This document shows, piece after piece, positions 23,576-36,735 of a stretch of 64,000 nt of DNA (position 1 is the first letter of the stretch; the number at the start of each line of letters is the position of its first letter). Source of the DNA: Sphagnum compactum (Eukaryota > Bryophyta > Sphagnopsida > Sphagnales); assembly GCA_965153455.1 (NCBI GenBank), contig OZ234494.1, positions 14,818,001 through 14,882,000 on the forward strand. The letters are read 5' to 3'. Both the position numbers and the translations under genes were made by a program. Under the pieces are notes generated by a model. It searched no databases, was not told the origin of the DNA, and was given only the letters and a program-made list of their open reading frames with translations.

Positions 23576-26500
23576 ACCAAAGTGTTGGTGATGATAATAC
23601 TTGGGGTGTTATTGCCAAACCAAAAAACTTGTAGGATTTAAAGATTTATTTTTTGATTGAAATTCTTATTGTAGGTTGATAAATTAAAAATAGATAAAGA
23701 TGTGAATCATTTTGTTGGATGATTTCCATTGGGTAGTTTAGGAAGTTATGGGAGTTATTTTTTTAACTATTAAATTATAGGATTGATCATTATTTAATTA
23801 TTGGTGAAAAATTCATTAAGTGTTATGTGAGGAATATAAAGATAATTGTGCAAGATTTTGGAAAACACAAATACAAATCAATTATTTTGCTTATGGTGTT
23901 TGTAGAATTAATATATTCATGTTATGAAATGTGATCATTTAGTTATGTGTATTTGAGATGTTGTGTCATTAAATCATTGAATGATTTCCATGAAGACAAA
24001 CCTTTTGTTTTCATTAATTTATAATCTAATTTTATTCTACAAGGAGCTTCAACTAATGGGGTTGGATATTTTTTGAAATGTAGGGGTTGCGTGGATAACT
24101 ACATTAACAATTTTTTCCATGACACCTTCAAGTTCATGTTGAAGGGGCATTTTGTGTCATGTAGTGGAAATGCTTTAAGATATGAAAATAAAAATGTTAT
24201 GGTTAAATCAAACATATTTTCTAAGGGACTAAAGTTGAATAATAGGGTGTAATCATAATAAAAAGAGGCAAAGTAGTTGTTGAATGTATTGAAAAACTAT
24301 ACCTCCATTATTTTGAACAACCATCATAATTATATTTAATGAATTATTTGTCCATCTTTTGGAATTATCATTATTATCCTCGTTTAATGGACCATTACAT
24401 TCATTAGATCCCCATTAAGCCCCATTTAATGGAACTAATGAATTCACTCAAAATCTAGAAAAAACATTTGGTGAATAAAAACACATTTGGTTGTAGTGTA
24501 TATTAATTTTTTACTCATATATTAGAATCCCATGAATTTAAGATGCATTTTTTGTTACTCAAACCTACATCAAATGTTTTCGAATTTGTGATAGGTTGTA
24601 ATATATTTCATAAAAAAGGCCACATATGTTGGATCATTAAAAAATCTTTGTGAATTTTGCATGGTGATTTTATATTGGATTCCAATGTTCAAATGTTTTT
24701 AATGACTAATATATTTCAAAATATGTGATTATGGTTGAAAAAAAAGTGTGTAAGCTTGATTGTAATGTAAGGTTTCATGCAAAACTTTCATACGTTTATT
24801 ATAGTATGGGTCATATATGATCAATATTGATATCTAGTTTAAAATGTTGTATGAAAAAATATTAAATTTGGTATTTTTTAAACCAATGCAAGAATGCCAC
24901 ATGTCATGCAACCTTAGAAAAGACTTAGTGCTTGGCTTGACTAGTATTTTTTATTGTAATTAAACTCAATATCCATAGATAACTAAAATGGGTATATAAT
25001 AACGATGACCATGCATAATAAACAATTATGAATGTATCCCATGTTATATGCACATACACCAAAAATATAATCTTGCATAATTATTGTTATTACAATTGAT
25101 GTTCCATCCAATGTTCAATAATTCATTCCTTGGAATAAAATTTGTTCACTTTTAGAGTTGAGTAAAAATGATTTATTTTGATGCTTTTGGAAACATCCAA
25201 TTTTTAATGCATTTTACCTACCATACTTAATTTTGTTTTTTTAACCAAATGGTGCAAAAGGTAAATCCCCCATTTGGTGTGTTGTAAAAGTTTTTTGAAC
25301 CTTGGACATGTTCCTTACCTTCATGTGCCAAAACAAAAAAAGTCACACATAATTTTTGAAATAAGATTAGGATGAGACATTTCATGTTCACATTTTGATC
25401 ACATCAATTACAATAGAACAAGAAAAGACTTAGCTCACTATAATTATAATTGGTACATGGAACATCCATGGACTCACATGTATTTCACTATGACTTGGAT
25501 TACATGGAGGCAATATTCTTTGAATTTAATATACCATGCATATTCCCATGTGACCTACATCAAAATGACTTTTAATTTCAAAAAAATCCAAAAACTCACA
25601 TAAATGTGTTTTGAAATTCTCAAGTTCAAACTTTTGAAAATTTGAAAGGCTATAAGTTTTTGAAAATATCATGGACTAAGCAATCCAAATTTTATCCCTA
25701 TGGCCCTTGAAAAATGTTTTATAATGAAAAGAAACAATAAGTGATTCAAGTGCATAAAATAAATGTTTCATCTTTCAAGTTTGTAAACCAAATAGGTATA
25801 TAACCTTGCGTGGAGACATTTCCAATAATTTAAAAATCACACTATGTTTGGAGATGTTTTGACCCTTCCAATGGCACTAGTGTCACATGTGTTATTAGCA
25901 CAACTGTGAATAGGACTAGTGCTTCAAGTGCGAACATGACCTTGATGATAGAGCTCAATTGTGAAAAAAATATTTTAAATTTTAAATTAATTTCCAACGA
26001 CAAAAAAAAATTTCAAAATTTCCATTAGCTTAGTTATTTTTAATAAAACTCACATCCAAGAAATCCCATTTGTCGAGGGCTTTCCAACAATACCATGAAC
26101 TTCCTTAAAAAAATTTTGATATTTAGTTTTGATTTTTTTGAAATTTTTTGGATTAAACTGTTCAATATTCAACAACTTTTGTAGCATAGGTGTACACATT
26201 ACCAAACCACCTTAGCACACCTAGGGACTCATCATAGGCTTTCCAACGATACTAAAACCACAAAAAGGGACACCATGGTTTGGGAGATCTCAACGTGACA
26301 AATAAAACAAACAAATCACCTTCCTTAATAAATAGGTTATAAACTTGTGTAATTGTTAAGGAGTCCCAAACCCCAAAGTGGGAGTTCACCTTGGAAGTCT
26401 TGGGGATGCATCCCTTTGAATTTCCACACATTGATCACATTGTGTGAAGTGTGTTCCATTTCATCAAAATTGTGTCACATCTCAAATTTGCATTTGACCT

Positions 26501-27970
26501 TACTTGAAATGAAGCCATTGGCTTATTTTCATTTAGAAAAAAAACATTTTCTTGTTAATCATGAAAATTGGTTGTGCACCCAAATTAGGTGATAGTTAAT
26601 ATAATTTTGAGTTAGAATTAAGGATCATGGATTTGCCATGGAATTGTTAGCTCTTGAATTCCCAAAGGAAGCAATATTTTCTGTGTTTAATATAATATAT
26701 GTGTTTCTAGTGGGAATCACATGTGTTAATTGTAAACTACATGAAACCTCCAAAATTGAAATCAAAATTAAAACATATATATGTTTTGCAATGGTAGGGG
26801 TTTATAGTTTATAAAAACTTAACCATTGAATCAAGCATGCAAGTTTAAAAGATCATGTTAAATGTTTTAATCAAATTTCATTTGCCTTTCCAAATTGACA
26901 TTTGATTGACATGTAACTAATAAGTCATATAATTTGAAAAAGGTTTTCTTTTCCAAAATTTGCCTCAAGAATTGAAGACTTGGTAAAATCCTAATTCCCA
27001 TATAACACTCTTAACTTTGTAATACAATTTAGGAATTTCGGGAATGCTTCCAATTGAATCCAATCATTTTCATCATCATTTGGATAATTGTTTCATTCTC
27101 ATCATGTTTGAGGTTCAACTTTGGGTTATTTCCTTGTCTTTGCCTTAACCTTGATTGCAAGCCTAAAGTTAAAGCTATAACAAAATAAGGGTAAAATTTG
27201 GATGAATTTTATAGTTAATCCCTTCATTAAATATGTTCAAACTTGAGGTTAAACATACCCATGATGCAAGGTGATAATTAACATTGAGGCAAGGTTGAGC
27301 ACAATACATAGGTACATTTAACCCCTATGGTTCCAAATATTGTAAAACAAATTAAATTGTTAGATAAATGCATGGAAGCATTGAAATTATCTCAACTTAT
27401 TGCATTTGTAAAGGATCATTGTACCTTTGTCCATTTGTTCCCACATTTTTTGATTCCCAAAAATGTGTAATCATGTTCCACATTGTTAAGTAAACATCTT
27501 TTGGTTTAGTTATCTTTGCTTCGAAGCCTTATTGCATTGCTTGTTGTGTTATGTGAATAACATTTTCATTCATGTTCATTAGTGTGAATTGTGCATGTGG
27601 GTGACAATAATGAAAAAATTGCAAAATATGGACTTGCATCAAGAAGACATTTAATTTGTAACATTAAGATGAAAAATCTTTCATGATCAATAAACTTCAA
27701 TAGAAGATCAATAATTGTTATCAATTGTTGTTTTTATGTTTGATTAAATTGGAAATATAACCTAAGTTGTTCAAACTTTGATTTTGAAAGAAAGAAGGGG
27801 AATGAAAAATTAGAAAAATGAAGGTAGAAAAGAAGAGAAGGAAGGACAATAGTAAAGGGAAGATGGGAAGTTGAGAATGGTAGTGAATTAAAGTTTGAAA
27901 GGGAGATGTTTAGCTCTTGTTTCAAGCAACATAGAAACCTTCATAATTTTTTAGTTGGTGTTGTAGGAAT
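23576..27970. other. Gene-free AT-rich stretch
   Basis: No gene, RNA or clear element was recognised over 4.4 kb on either strand. ORFs are all under 80 codons and without motifs. It probably consists of highly decayed repeats. Confidence 0.5.
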
Positions 27971-28314
27971 GTTTATTGAATGGAATATGTTGGTTTAAGA
28001 CAAGTTCAGTTCCATCTCTGTTACACACGATTTAATAAAAAAATGTTTTACATTGATTTGTTAAAAGAGAGGGAAAAGAGAGGGAGGAGACTCCTTGAGA
28101 TTGCTGTAAGAGATAGGCCTTCTAAGAAACTCCGGCTACTGCTGAACACTTGGTGAACTTCTGTTTTCCATGCATGCAGTGTCGAGTCTTCTTTGTTTGT
28201 GTGCTGCTCGAATTGGTCGATTAATTTCCTCCTTTCTCTCTTCTCTTTCCCACTTACTATTCATTTTGGGGTTTAGGTTTTAGGGCATTGGGGGGCTGAA
28301 GCTAGGCAAGAGCG
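27971..28314 (+). promoter_or_regulatory. Promoter and 5' UTR region of AAR2
   Basis: The stretch shifts to gene-like composition, with CT-rich runs (CCTCCTTTCTCTCTTCTCTTTCCC at 28228-28251) and GGTTTAGGTTTTAGGG just before the AUG at 28315. The pyrimidine-rich leader and telo-box-like motif are common in plant housekeeping promoters. The transcription start was not assigned. Confidence 0.4.
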
Positions 28315-31300
28315 ATGGCGGAAGGAAGCGCAGCTTATACTGTGCGGATAGATGATGCGGAGCAGGCAAGAAGGCTTGTGGAAACCGGGGGTTCTCTTCT
28401 CCTTTTGGATGTACCGCCGTCTACCCAGTTCGGTATCAATCAGCAGGTCAGTCTGCAACTTCACTTCAACTGGCACGGTTATTCATGAATTTAGGGTTTC
28501 CGATTGCAAGTGGAGCTCAGCACGACGTGAATTGAGAGGGAAGGTTTACAATTGCGAAGCAAATGAAACGTTACAGGAGATCTGGGCTGCTAAGAATTTC
28601 CTTCTGATGATCCACCGGGGACTGTTCGAGGAACTTGAGAAGATATCGTGTTGTTATGAGGTCCACAATTAGGGTTTAGGGTTTAGATGCAGAGGGTGGA
28701 CCTCAAAGTTTTCAATGCTGCTTTTTTAGTACATGATTATTGTAGCAGAAATTGGACAACGATTTTGATTCCCATATACTGCAGATGCCTTAGTTCTGGG
28801 ACTCACTTTGTAGAAATTTTCATGTGGGTTTCCTGAAGGGTTTTGAAATCCTGAGATTTTTCATTTGATTTTAAGGTTACACATCTGTATTAAGACATCT
28901 CCAGCCATCATGTTGGACAATGCATTTATTCAGGTTGCCATTTGTAGAAGCATTCAGAATGCATGCATGCATGTGAGCAACACTTGTCTCTAACAGGAAA
29001 ATGTGTGATGCAGATGTTTCTTGTTGGGCCAAAGTTCAGGGGGTTGAAGGTGTTGCCTCCTGGACCACACTTTGTGTACTACAGCTGTAAGAGCAGGTGT
29101 GTCCCTTGATGTCACATGGCCCTTGTAAGCTTAGATTGTCTAGATTCTACAGAATAGGTATAGCAATGCTAGAGTGATACCAAACCAGGCAAACAACTCT
29201 AAAATCTAGGTTCCCTCTTTTGTTTCATTTTAGTCCAAGGTTTACGTATTAGAATGAACTATGACTGAATTTTTCTTGCTTTGTTTGTTATTACAGAATT
29301 CTCTCTGCAATCTCATAGATATGGAATCTCTTTGATTGTTTGCTATAAAACAACTCTCTGTCCCAGAGTTCACAATCCAACAAATGTATATGAACTTTTG
29401 AAGGATTCTTCAGGACACAAAAGATACACTCCAGCAAGGCCAGGGCTTTAGGGTCAACTTTGTGACTTGCTAAGGTGTGTACATAGATGCACGAGTAGAG
29501 CCTCCCTTTGATGGTAGTATTTGAGACAATACACCTATGACAAACTCTGTCCTCTTGGTGTTCACGAAGCAGAGATGAGGCTCTGCTTTTCCCTTCTATG
29601 TCTGGCTACTGTTTAAGAGGTAGACATTCTACACTGTGTTTGAGTTTCAGTATGTTATCTAGTGTTTGTAGAATCTTCAAGTTCTAGGATATCAGAGAAA
29701 GGGATTGGTATACTAAATTCATGTTGTGGTCTAAATGATGGCAGGTATGGAATGGACACATCCCCAACAATAGGCTTCTTCCTATATGTTAGACCTTCTC
29801 AGGTTGAGACTCCTGTACTCCATTCCTTGCACACTAAATGGCAAGCTCATTATTGAAAGTTACAGTGAAATATTGATGGGTTACCTCACCAAATGTAGCT
29901 GGGCAGCTTCAGCTGTGCATTGCCTGAGGAGGGAAATGGAAGATTTATGTTTTGTTGGTTCCCTTTGTGGTCCCTGTGGATCATCTTTCTGTAGTATAGT
30001 ATTCAAATGTAAGTGGCGCCGAGCATGTGCAGGTGATTGTTATGCGCTGGGACCCACAAGAGGAGCGTATTGCCAAGTTGAATGATAGCAGTGAGGTATG
30101 TTATACTGCAGATAAATATCTCACACAAGCGCATAGTTCTGAAGTCTGACTTTATACCTGAGAAGTATGCTAGTTGGGGGCAAAAGAAGCTCTCCAAATT
30201 TTTGCAACTTGTTGAGAAAACCAGGGAAGGATGGAAAAGGAGGTCATCTGTTCTTGGTTAGAGATGGACAGGTCCCTAGTCATGAGAGACTGAGCAAGAA
30301 TATGCAGCTGGGGTGTGCTTAGCCAGTATTGAAGTGTTCGATAGCTTTACCCAAAGACTTCAGTAGTTATTGCCAGAGAAAAAAGTGGGCAAGGATAACA
30401 GCTCCAGAAGAGATTGGCATTACAGGAAGAGCGATACATGGAGGGAGTGAGAAAAAATGAGTTTGACCCCAATCTTGCACCGTATGACCTCCCTCACCAT
30501 AATACCTGGCAACACCTATCCAATTATGTCAGTGCCAATGTCATTGATCGCCTTCGTAAGTATGCGGGAACTGGCTTTCTTTGTGCTCCGGTTGTCTGAG
30601 TTGTCAGCATGAGTTTTCTTTAGTCTCTTTTCCATCATGTTGTGGTTTATCACACATAGGTAGATGGTAGCACTGTTGTCTGTACACTGAACATTCTGTG
30701 AATTGTCATTTCTCTTGTATGCTCTCTCGACTGCAGTCCAAGTCTGAACACTGAGGAAAGGTTTTCTGTTAAGGTAGAGGAATGAGAAGTACAAACACGA
30801 AGTGTACATTTGTTCAGAAACATCTTAAGCAATTCCACAACTGCTTCTTGTTAGGCAACTGAAATTGCTAAATGATGTGTTTGGACCTAAAGTTTAGTAT
30901 ACTGGAGATTGCTGACTTATATAATGGCGCTTGTGGTCATTACTCTGTTGTAGAGCCTGTAGGAGGGGATATTACAGTCATGGCAGAAACAGATTTGTTG
31001 GAGTCGGGCCCTCAGAGTTCTGCGGAGATGAAAATGCATGAACATGCTACCCAATTTCAAGAGAGAATGCAGAAGGGGGCATTAACTAGTGAGGGAGATG
31101 ACGTTCTCGAGGAGAGAGTCATGGGTGAGGCAGCAATGCCTGCAAGCATTGGTGAAACAATGGGGGTTGCTGAAAGGAGAAAGAGCCACAGCAGTGGTCG
31201 GTGTTTTTACACACATCTCCCTCGCCTTATCAAGCGTGCTGGTTTGGTAGGATCAGAGTTGACAGCTTTGAACCTAGACAAAGTTTGTCCCTCCTCCTTC

Positions 31301-34300
31301 ACCTCTTTTCTTTTCAGGCAATTGAAACACTTGGGTTCCAAGCTAAATTTCTCCAGCCATTTGTGCCACTATCCACATCCAGGCCCACACCCGATAGCCA
31401 AAGGATGCAGAATTTAAACCTGTAACAGGATGTGCCCATACTTTCCCTGTTATCCAGTACCTTCTGAGGCTTTGAAATTGGGCATCTAAATGAACTAGAT
31501 ATTTCCTGCATACTTGGATTGCAGAGCCAACAGCTGGAGTTTGTGCTCCTGAACAGTTATGGAGGAAGTGAAGTTCTATTGCTGGGGGAGCTACAATTTG
31601 CTTTCATTGCCTTTCTGGTCAGTGTAAACTCTCCACTTGTATAGGAACAGTGTTGAAGTAATTGACCAGAAAATTATTATAAGCTGAGTGGGATCATGCC
31701 ATAACTTGCTTCTTGACTTTGACATGGCAATGTCATTTCCCCCTATAATGTCAGTGGTGAAAAGTGTGGTCCCTGTCTTTCTATTCCTTTGTGCTGTTTG
31801 GAAGCTTCATGAAAATCCAATTAAACTGAGATTTTTTTGTGCAGCCAGTTCCCAATTCCCCTTCCTTAACTTACTGATAATTCTTAGTGGCCCAGTTCTT
31901 TCTACAAAGCTATACTGCCCTGCAGTCATTGATCTTTGGGTGTCAAAGCTCAGAAAGGCTCATGTCCCTTGTGTTGGTAGTTGGATCCTCAATGAATTTA
32001 CAGGAGTAGTTGATGTGATAAAACTCCTTAAATCTTTCAAGATCAGAGGTTGATAAAAGCTTCTTCACTCTTGCTGCAGTTGTTTTGATTTTTCAACTCT
32101 ATATACTAACATTGACCTGGCAGATCTAAAAGCTCATACAAAAGTTCTGATTAATTAAGTGTTCATGTGCCTCATGGTCATTCCAATATCTCTATTACTA
32201 CTAAGTTGGGTGTTACCACTAGTCAGTTTGACAGGTTCTCGAGGCTTTTGTGGTTCTAAAGATTTTTTTGTTTCTCAGTTGGTCAACATTATTGTCCTTT
32301 TGAAGAATGAAGGCTACACTCCTAAAGATTCTGTTAAAAGACAACTAGAGGGTTACTCAATAAAGAGAAATTACAGTTTGGAATTTCAGCGTTTGCAGTC
32401 TTCTGAACCATTTTGTATAGAGTCTTGTAAGTGGGGAGCTTTTTGAACCCCACATGGTCTTGTTAGTTTTGTTGTCTGTTTTTGTGTGTGTCTGTTTTGT
32501 TTCCTCTCTTCTTTTCTATCTCTGTTTCCCCTTCTGTGTTCTTTTTGTTGTTTGTTGGTAGCCACTATCATGTCTGAGTCTTTCCGTCGCTTCTGGACTT
32601 GCAACAGAAACTTGGATATACAGGTTAGTGGGTTACACTGGCCTATACCCACTATAGGGACTGTAGGGAGCTGATGAAGTCATTAGTGTGGACATAGTGA
32701 TTGATAAATTGCAATCATACTTGTTACTGTTGATGGTCTCTGAACAAGTGAGAGGCTGTCATTGTTGTTCATACTGTGCATGTGTGTACTTTTTGTTTCT
32801 TCCATTCTAGTCTTGTCCCTTTTTGTATTGTGAATTCTTCCCAGTTCTGTAAGTCCTTATATGGAAGTCTTTCTTTGACTTAAGGAGAAGTGTTAACCTT
32901 GTTCTTTCTTAATTGTGAGTATGGAGATTTCTCAATACTCACAAGCGTTATCATTTGACATGGCAATCTGGGGACAGATGGGGGGGCAGAGTCACCTCTC
33001 CACTGTATAGGAACTGTTTTGAATTAGTTGAGCAGCAAATGTGATAAGTGGAGATGTATGATGCTGTACTGCACACTCCTTGACATTCTTGGTGCCATTC
33101 CTTTGACATGGCAATTGTGGAGACAGATGGGGCAGTCACTTGAAGCCTTTGGACAATGGAAGACCATTGTCAGCCTCTTTTTCAGTTGTGAAGCTGCGGT
33201 GAGTTGGGTTTTGCATCTATTCTTTCTTTGTTTTTCTTTGCTTGCTCTCTATTGTACATCTTATGATTTTTTTGTGGTGAATTTTACATGTGTTTTGACA
33301 TGCCCTGCTCTGGTTGAACCTATTGCAGCCGTTACACTCACGCACCCAACTTTTTACAAAGGTAACAACGTGACCTGGCGTTTATGAGGGACAGCATTTG
33401 TCTAGTGTTGGAAAAGAGAGCATCTGTGGGGTAGAGACAGGTATCCTTTTTTTTTGGAGATATGAACAAACTGGTAGGTACTTATTGCTTGACAATTGTG
33501 CTGCCTGCAATAGTTATCTATTAAAAACCATTAGTTCTTATTCTCATCTTTTTGACTGTATTTATGCCAGTTCATGGAAGTCATGTACTGGCAATTGAAA
33601 CAAGGGTTGAAGGAGGAAGGTACCTCACCAGCAGGCCCCTTCCTTGATGAGTCATGGTTGGCTGAAGACTTGTTTCTACATTTTCACATGAAGGTGATTG
33701 TCATAAGCATTAGAGTATTCTGTCAGTGCAGCATGTGTACCCCTAAATTTTGCTTCATAACTTGCAGTTGTGTTCACATGCGGATTCAGAGTGGATTAGA
33801 TATGTGGCATAAACCTCCATTGCTTATTGTGAAACAGGTGTTTTTTTCATCATTGAAAGCTGCTCTATCTGTGGATGGTGCACTTCTATATCAGGTGCGA
33901 GGAATATAAATCCACTTTGGATTTTTTTCAATGAATTTGTTATAGGTATCCATCTAAGAGGTAATAGGATAGACTATTTTCATCTCTTTCAGTTCTCAAA
34001 AGTAATGCACCGGCCACCATGCCTGTGCAGGCAAGGAGATTGAAGAAGTTGGTGGAGACAGTCTTGGGATGGAGTTTGGAAACTGAAACAGAATTCAATT
34101 TAGATGATGAGGTTGGTACAGCTACATACAATTGACCTCTTACAGCCTGAAACTTGTATTCAGAAAGCTCTAGTTCCCGCAGAAGGATGAAGCAAGAAGT
34201 ACGTCTTTTCAGTTGGAAAGTTTGGAATTTTTTTTCATATTTGGTACAAGTTTATCACTTGGTTTGATGCAGAGAAACTGTAGCTGCATGTTTGTTGTGC

Positions 34301-34359
34301 CTTTGCAGTACGCTCCTGTGGTGGTCTCAGAAGAGGATGCAATGCTTGTGGAAAGCTAG
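28315..34359 (+). CDS. AAR2: AAR2 protein, U5 snRNP assembly factor, 13 exons
   Basis: AAR2 binds the spliceosomal protein Prp8 during cytoplasmic U5 snRNP maturation. Exons: 28315-28446, 29014-29096, 29745-29802, 30033-30095, 30426-30555, 30954-31282, 31525-31617, 33127-33198, 33329-33361, 33571-33693, 33838-33894, 34031-34111, 34309-34359. Every junction is GT-AG with matching phase; the CDS is 1305 nt (434 residues), somewhat longer than the roughly 380-400 usual for the family. The N-terminal domain has LLLLDVPPSTQFGI, GPKFRGLKVLPPGPHFVYY, GFFLYVRPSQ and VMRWDPQEERI; then FDPNLAPYDLP and a low-complexity linker in exon 6 (about residues 175-235). The C-terminal helical domain has GRCFYTHLPRLIKRAGL, LLLGELQFAFIAF, MGQSLEAFGQWK, PLHSRTQLFTK, FLDESWLAEDLFL and a terminal YAPVVV. 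Start chosen as the first ATG in frame with the conserved N-terminus. Intron 7 (1.5 kb) is the longest. The gene looks intact. Confidence 0.95.
28670..28691 (+). promoter_or_regulatory. Telo-box-like run in AAR2 intron 1
   Basis: TTAGGGTTTAGGGTTTAG, two and a half units of the plant telomere repeat, lies about 220 bp into intron 1. Telo-boxes in promoters and first introns are known to be associated with expression in growing cells. Function here is inference. Confidence 0.4.
31629..33114 (+). repeat. Intronic duplication within AAR2 intron 7
   Basis: The segment from just after the exon 7 donor (31629-31733; CTCTCCACTTGTATAGGAAC to TTTGACATGGCAAT) reappears diverged at 32996-33114, directly before exon 8. 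A third partial piece at 32956-32995 contains GGGGACAGATGGGGGGGCAG, which resembles the exon 8 acceptor and first codons but is altered. Confidence 0.65.
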
Positions 34360-36594
34360 GATATTGAGGGGATTGTCTTTCGCCTATCATGGAACATTGG
34401 CAAAGAGATGACACAGCAAAAAACACGAACAGGAGCAAAATTGGAGAAGTTGCACAATTCTTCTGGCTTCTGTATTTTTGGTTAGGATGACGGTGAACTG
34501 GCCACACAAGTTATGAAGATCATCAATTCTGTGTCCTGTGTGTAGCGTAACCAGTTTTCTGGAATCTTGGGCCCGTGGCATTTGACATTATGGAATTCTT
34601 GAACTTGCTCTTTTGACAAGTTCCATACCTGTGTAGCTTGTTTGTTGATGAGCAATTACCATAGTGTGAATTGTACTGCATGTAGTTTCTCTTTCCTTTT
34701 TGGCATCTGTTTCCTGTCCTTGCTGTTTCACAGTGCCTAAGACTTGGGTTGGTAGTTATTAGTTTTAAGTAAATTGGATTCTGGACCCTTTTAGATCAAC
34801 AGGCTTGTACCTTGATTAGGCCCTAAATACCTCCACTTCACAATTTTTGACAGGATGTGAGGGAATTTGCTGAGCCAAACAGGAACAGCTAGTAGTACAC
34901 CCACTGTTGGAAAACCAGAGAAAAAACAATGTACAAATTTTTAAATGTACTGCTTCTTCAGTTATTCACCTACACTTGAAAGAAGTGAGTGGTACCTCTA
35001 CAGCAGTACACACAGTGTGGCAGAACAACAGAACACTGACTACATATGACAGTACTGGCTGATGTAATGGAGCCAACAAGTATGCCAATCAAGGACGATT
35101 TCAGTTGTTATGGCCCAAATACTTTCTCCCTTGTACAGCTGATTGGGTAGATTATCAGGAGATAGCAGGTCCTCCTTTAACTCACACATGGATGGATCGA
35201 AACACAGGTACAATTTTTGAGTTACTTCCTCAAAGTGTGTTTTCTGTATTATGAAAGATATTAGTGCGGGCTGGAGCTCCATCAAGGTATGTTTTCAAGT
35301 TATATTTTCGAATTATGTCCCCAATTCTATTTTCCATGTTATGCTAAAATTACTTCTTTATGTGCAGATGTCACTGCAGCTCCATCAATTCCCATGTTCA
35401 GTTTGTATAAAGAGGATCCACTCAGCAAAAAGAGGATCCACTCAGCAAATTTCGGGACAGTGAGCATGAAGAATTGTCCTCTTCACATACAATGGTAATT
35501 TGTGGCTGTACTGTTTTCTCAGTTCATGAACTGATTGTCTGCTTTGTGTTAAAATTTTGAGAAAGAAACCTTTTACCTTGTGAGGGTGGCTGGTTAATTA
35601 TAACTGTTTTTTTCAGAGTTCAAACTTGGGTTTTTGCTATTTATCTTTAGTACCCACAACATTATGAAAGTGTTGTCGCAGCACTCATGCTCTGTACCTT
35701 AAGATGCAATGAAGGGCTGATGCTCAAGTAATAGTATTAAGGCCTGCTAGGTACATCTCTGATACACAAATTGGCTTTTGTGCCCACATAGTAACCAACA
35801 CCAAACTGGCAGTCCATGGGATCTGATTTTGGGATTGGATTATCATATGCAGAAATAATTTTACTAACTCATTATGTGGCCAAATGGGTTCTCTAGAAGG
35901 GGGTTGATAACAAGAAAAAGGATTGGCACTCCAACTGAGATTTGAAGGCTGGTTTGGGTTTTTAACTGTGAGAAGAGCGTCTCCAACACTGGCTGGAAGC
36001 CTGACATCAGCATGCGACTCATGGAGAACTAACTGGGAGGTGCAATAGCCACTAAATGTGCATTGTAACAGATGAATTTATCTGATTCATCACAAAAGGA
36101 TGGATCTGATCCCATCTTACAACCCATGTTGGCCATGCATGTGACAAAGGTGAAAATGGGCCTATTGTTGTTTGTTGTACGCCTACTGTTATAGTTGCCG
36201 AACTCTGCTTATGGAAATGCACAATGAGCTTTTCTCCTCCACTGTAAAGCACTCACTAGGTAGGTAGTCATTGTAGGGAGAGCAACAAGAAGAGAGTTAC
36301 CAGAGTGCCCCAAATGATGGAGGTTTTTGGAGAGTTGATGAAGCTAGTCAATTTATTCACCACCTTGTGCACTTCATCAAAATTACCTGGCATTGGTCAT
36401 TATTGCATGATACCAGATTAGAATATATAGAAAACAAACTTATTACGTGAGGCATGGTTATTTCAGTCTATTAATAACCATGCCTGCACTCCTGACATTA
36501 TTTAAGCCACATGTGTTACACAGAGAGTATTAAAGATACACATGTCACTTACACAGCTTCTTTTTTTTTACTGGCAAAAATTTTCACCCAAAAA
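34360..36594. other. Downstream of AAR2, gene-free; short tandem repeat
   Basis: The first few hundred bases are probably 3' UTR. No further ORF shows conserved motifs. At 35409-35448 a 20-nt unit (AAAGAGGATCCACTCAGCAA) is present in two exact tandem copies. Composition is closer to genic than in the flanks further out. Confidence 0.45.
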
Positions 36595-36735
36595 ACAGAA
36601 ATTAAAAAAATGAAGTGATTTTGAAGGCTTTGAATTGCCAGAAGTGGGGGAAAAAAAATAATTAAAATCACAAGATTTCTATATTTGGTTTTCAATGTGT
36701 AGCCATAAATAAATATAGAAGGTTGATTACATGTG
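36595..36735 (+). repeat. Copy of the fold-back element arm
   Basis: Similar in order and wording to 11640-11770 (GAATTGCCAGAAGTG, TTTCTATATTTGGTTTTCA, GTAGCCA.AAATAAA) and to the reverse complement of 11010-11160. It is an isolated arm; no partner arm was seen nearby. Confidence 0.55.
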
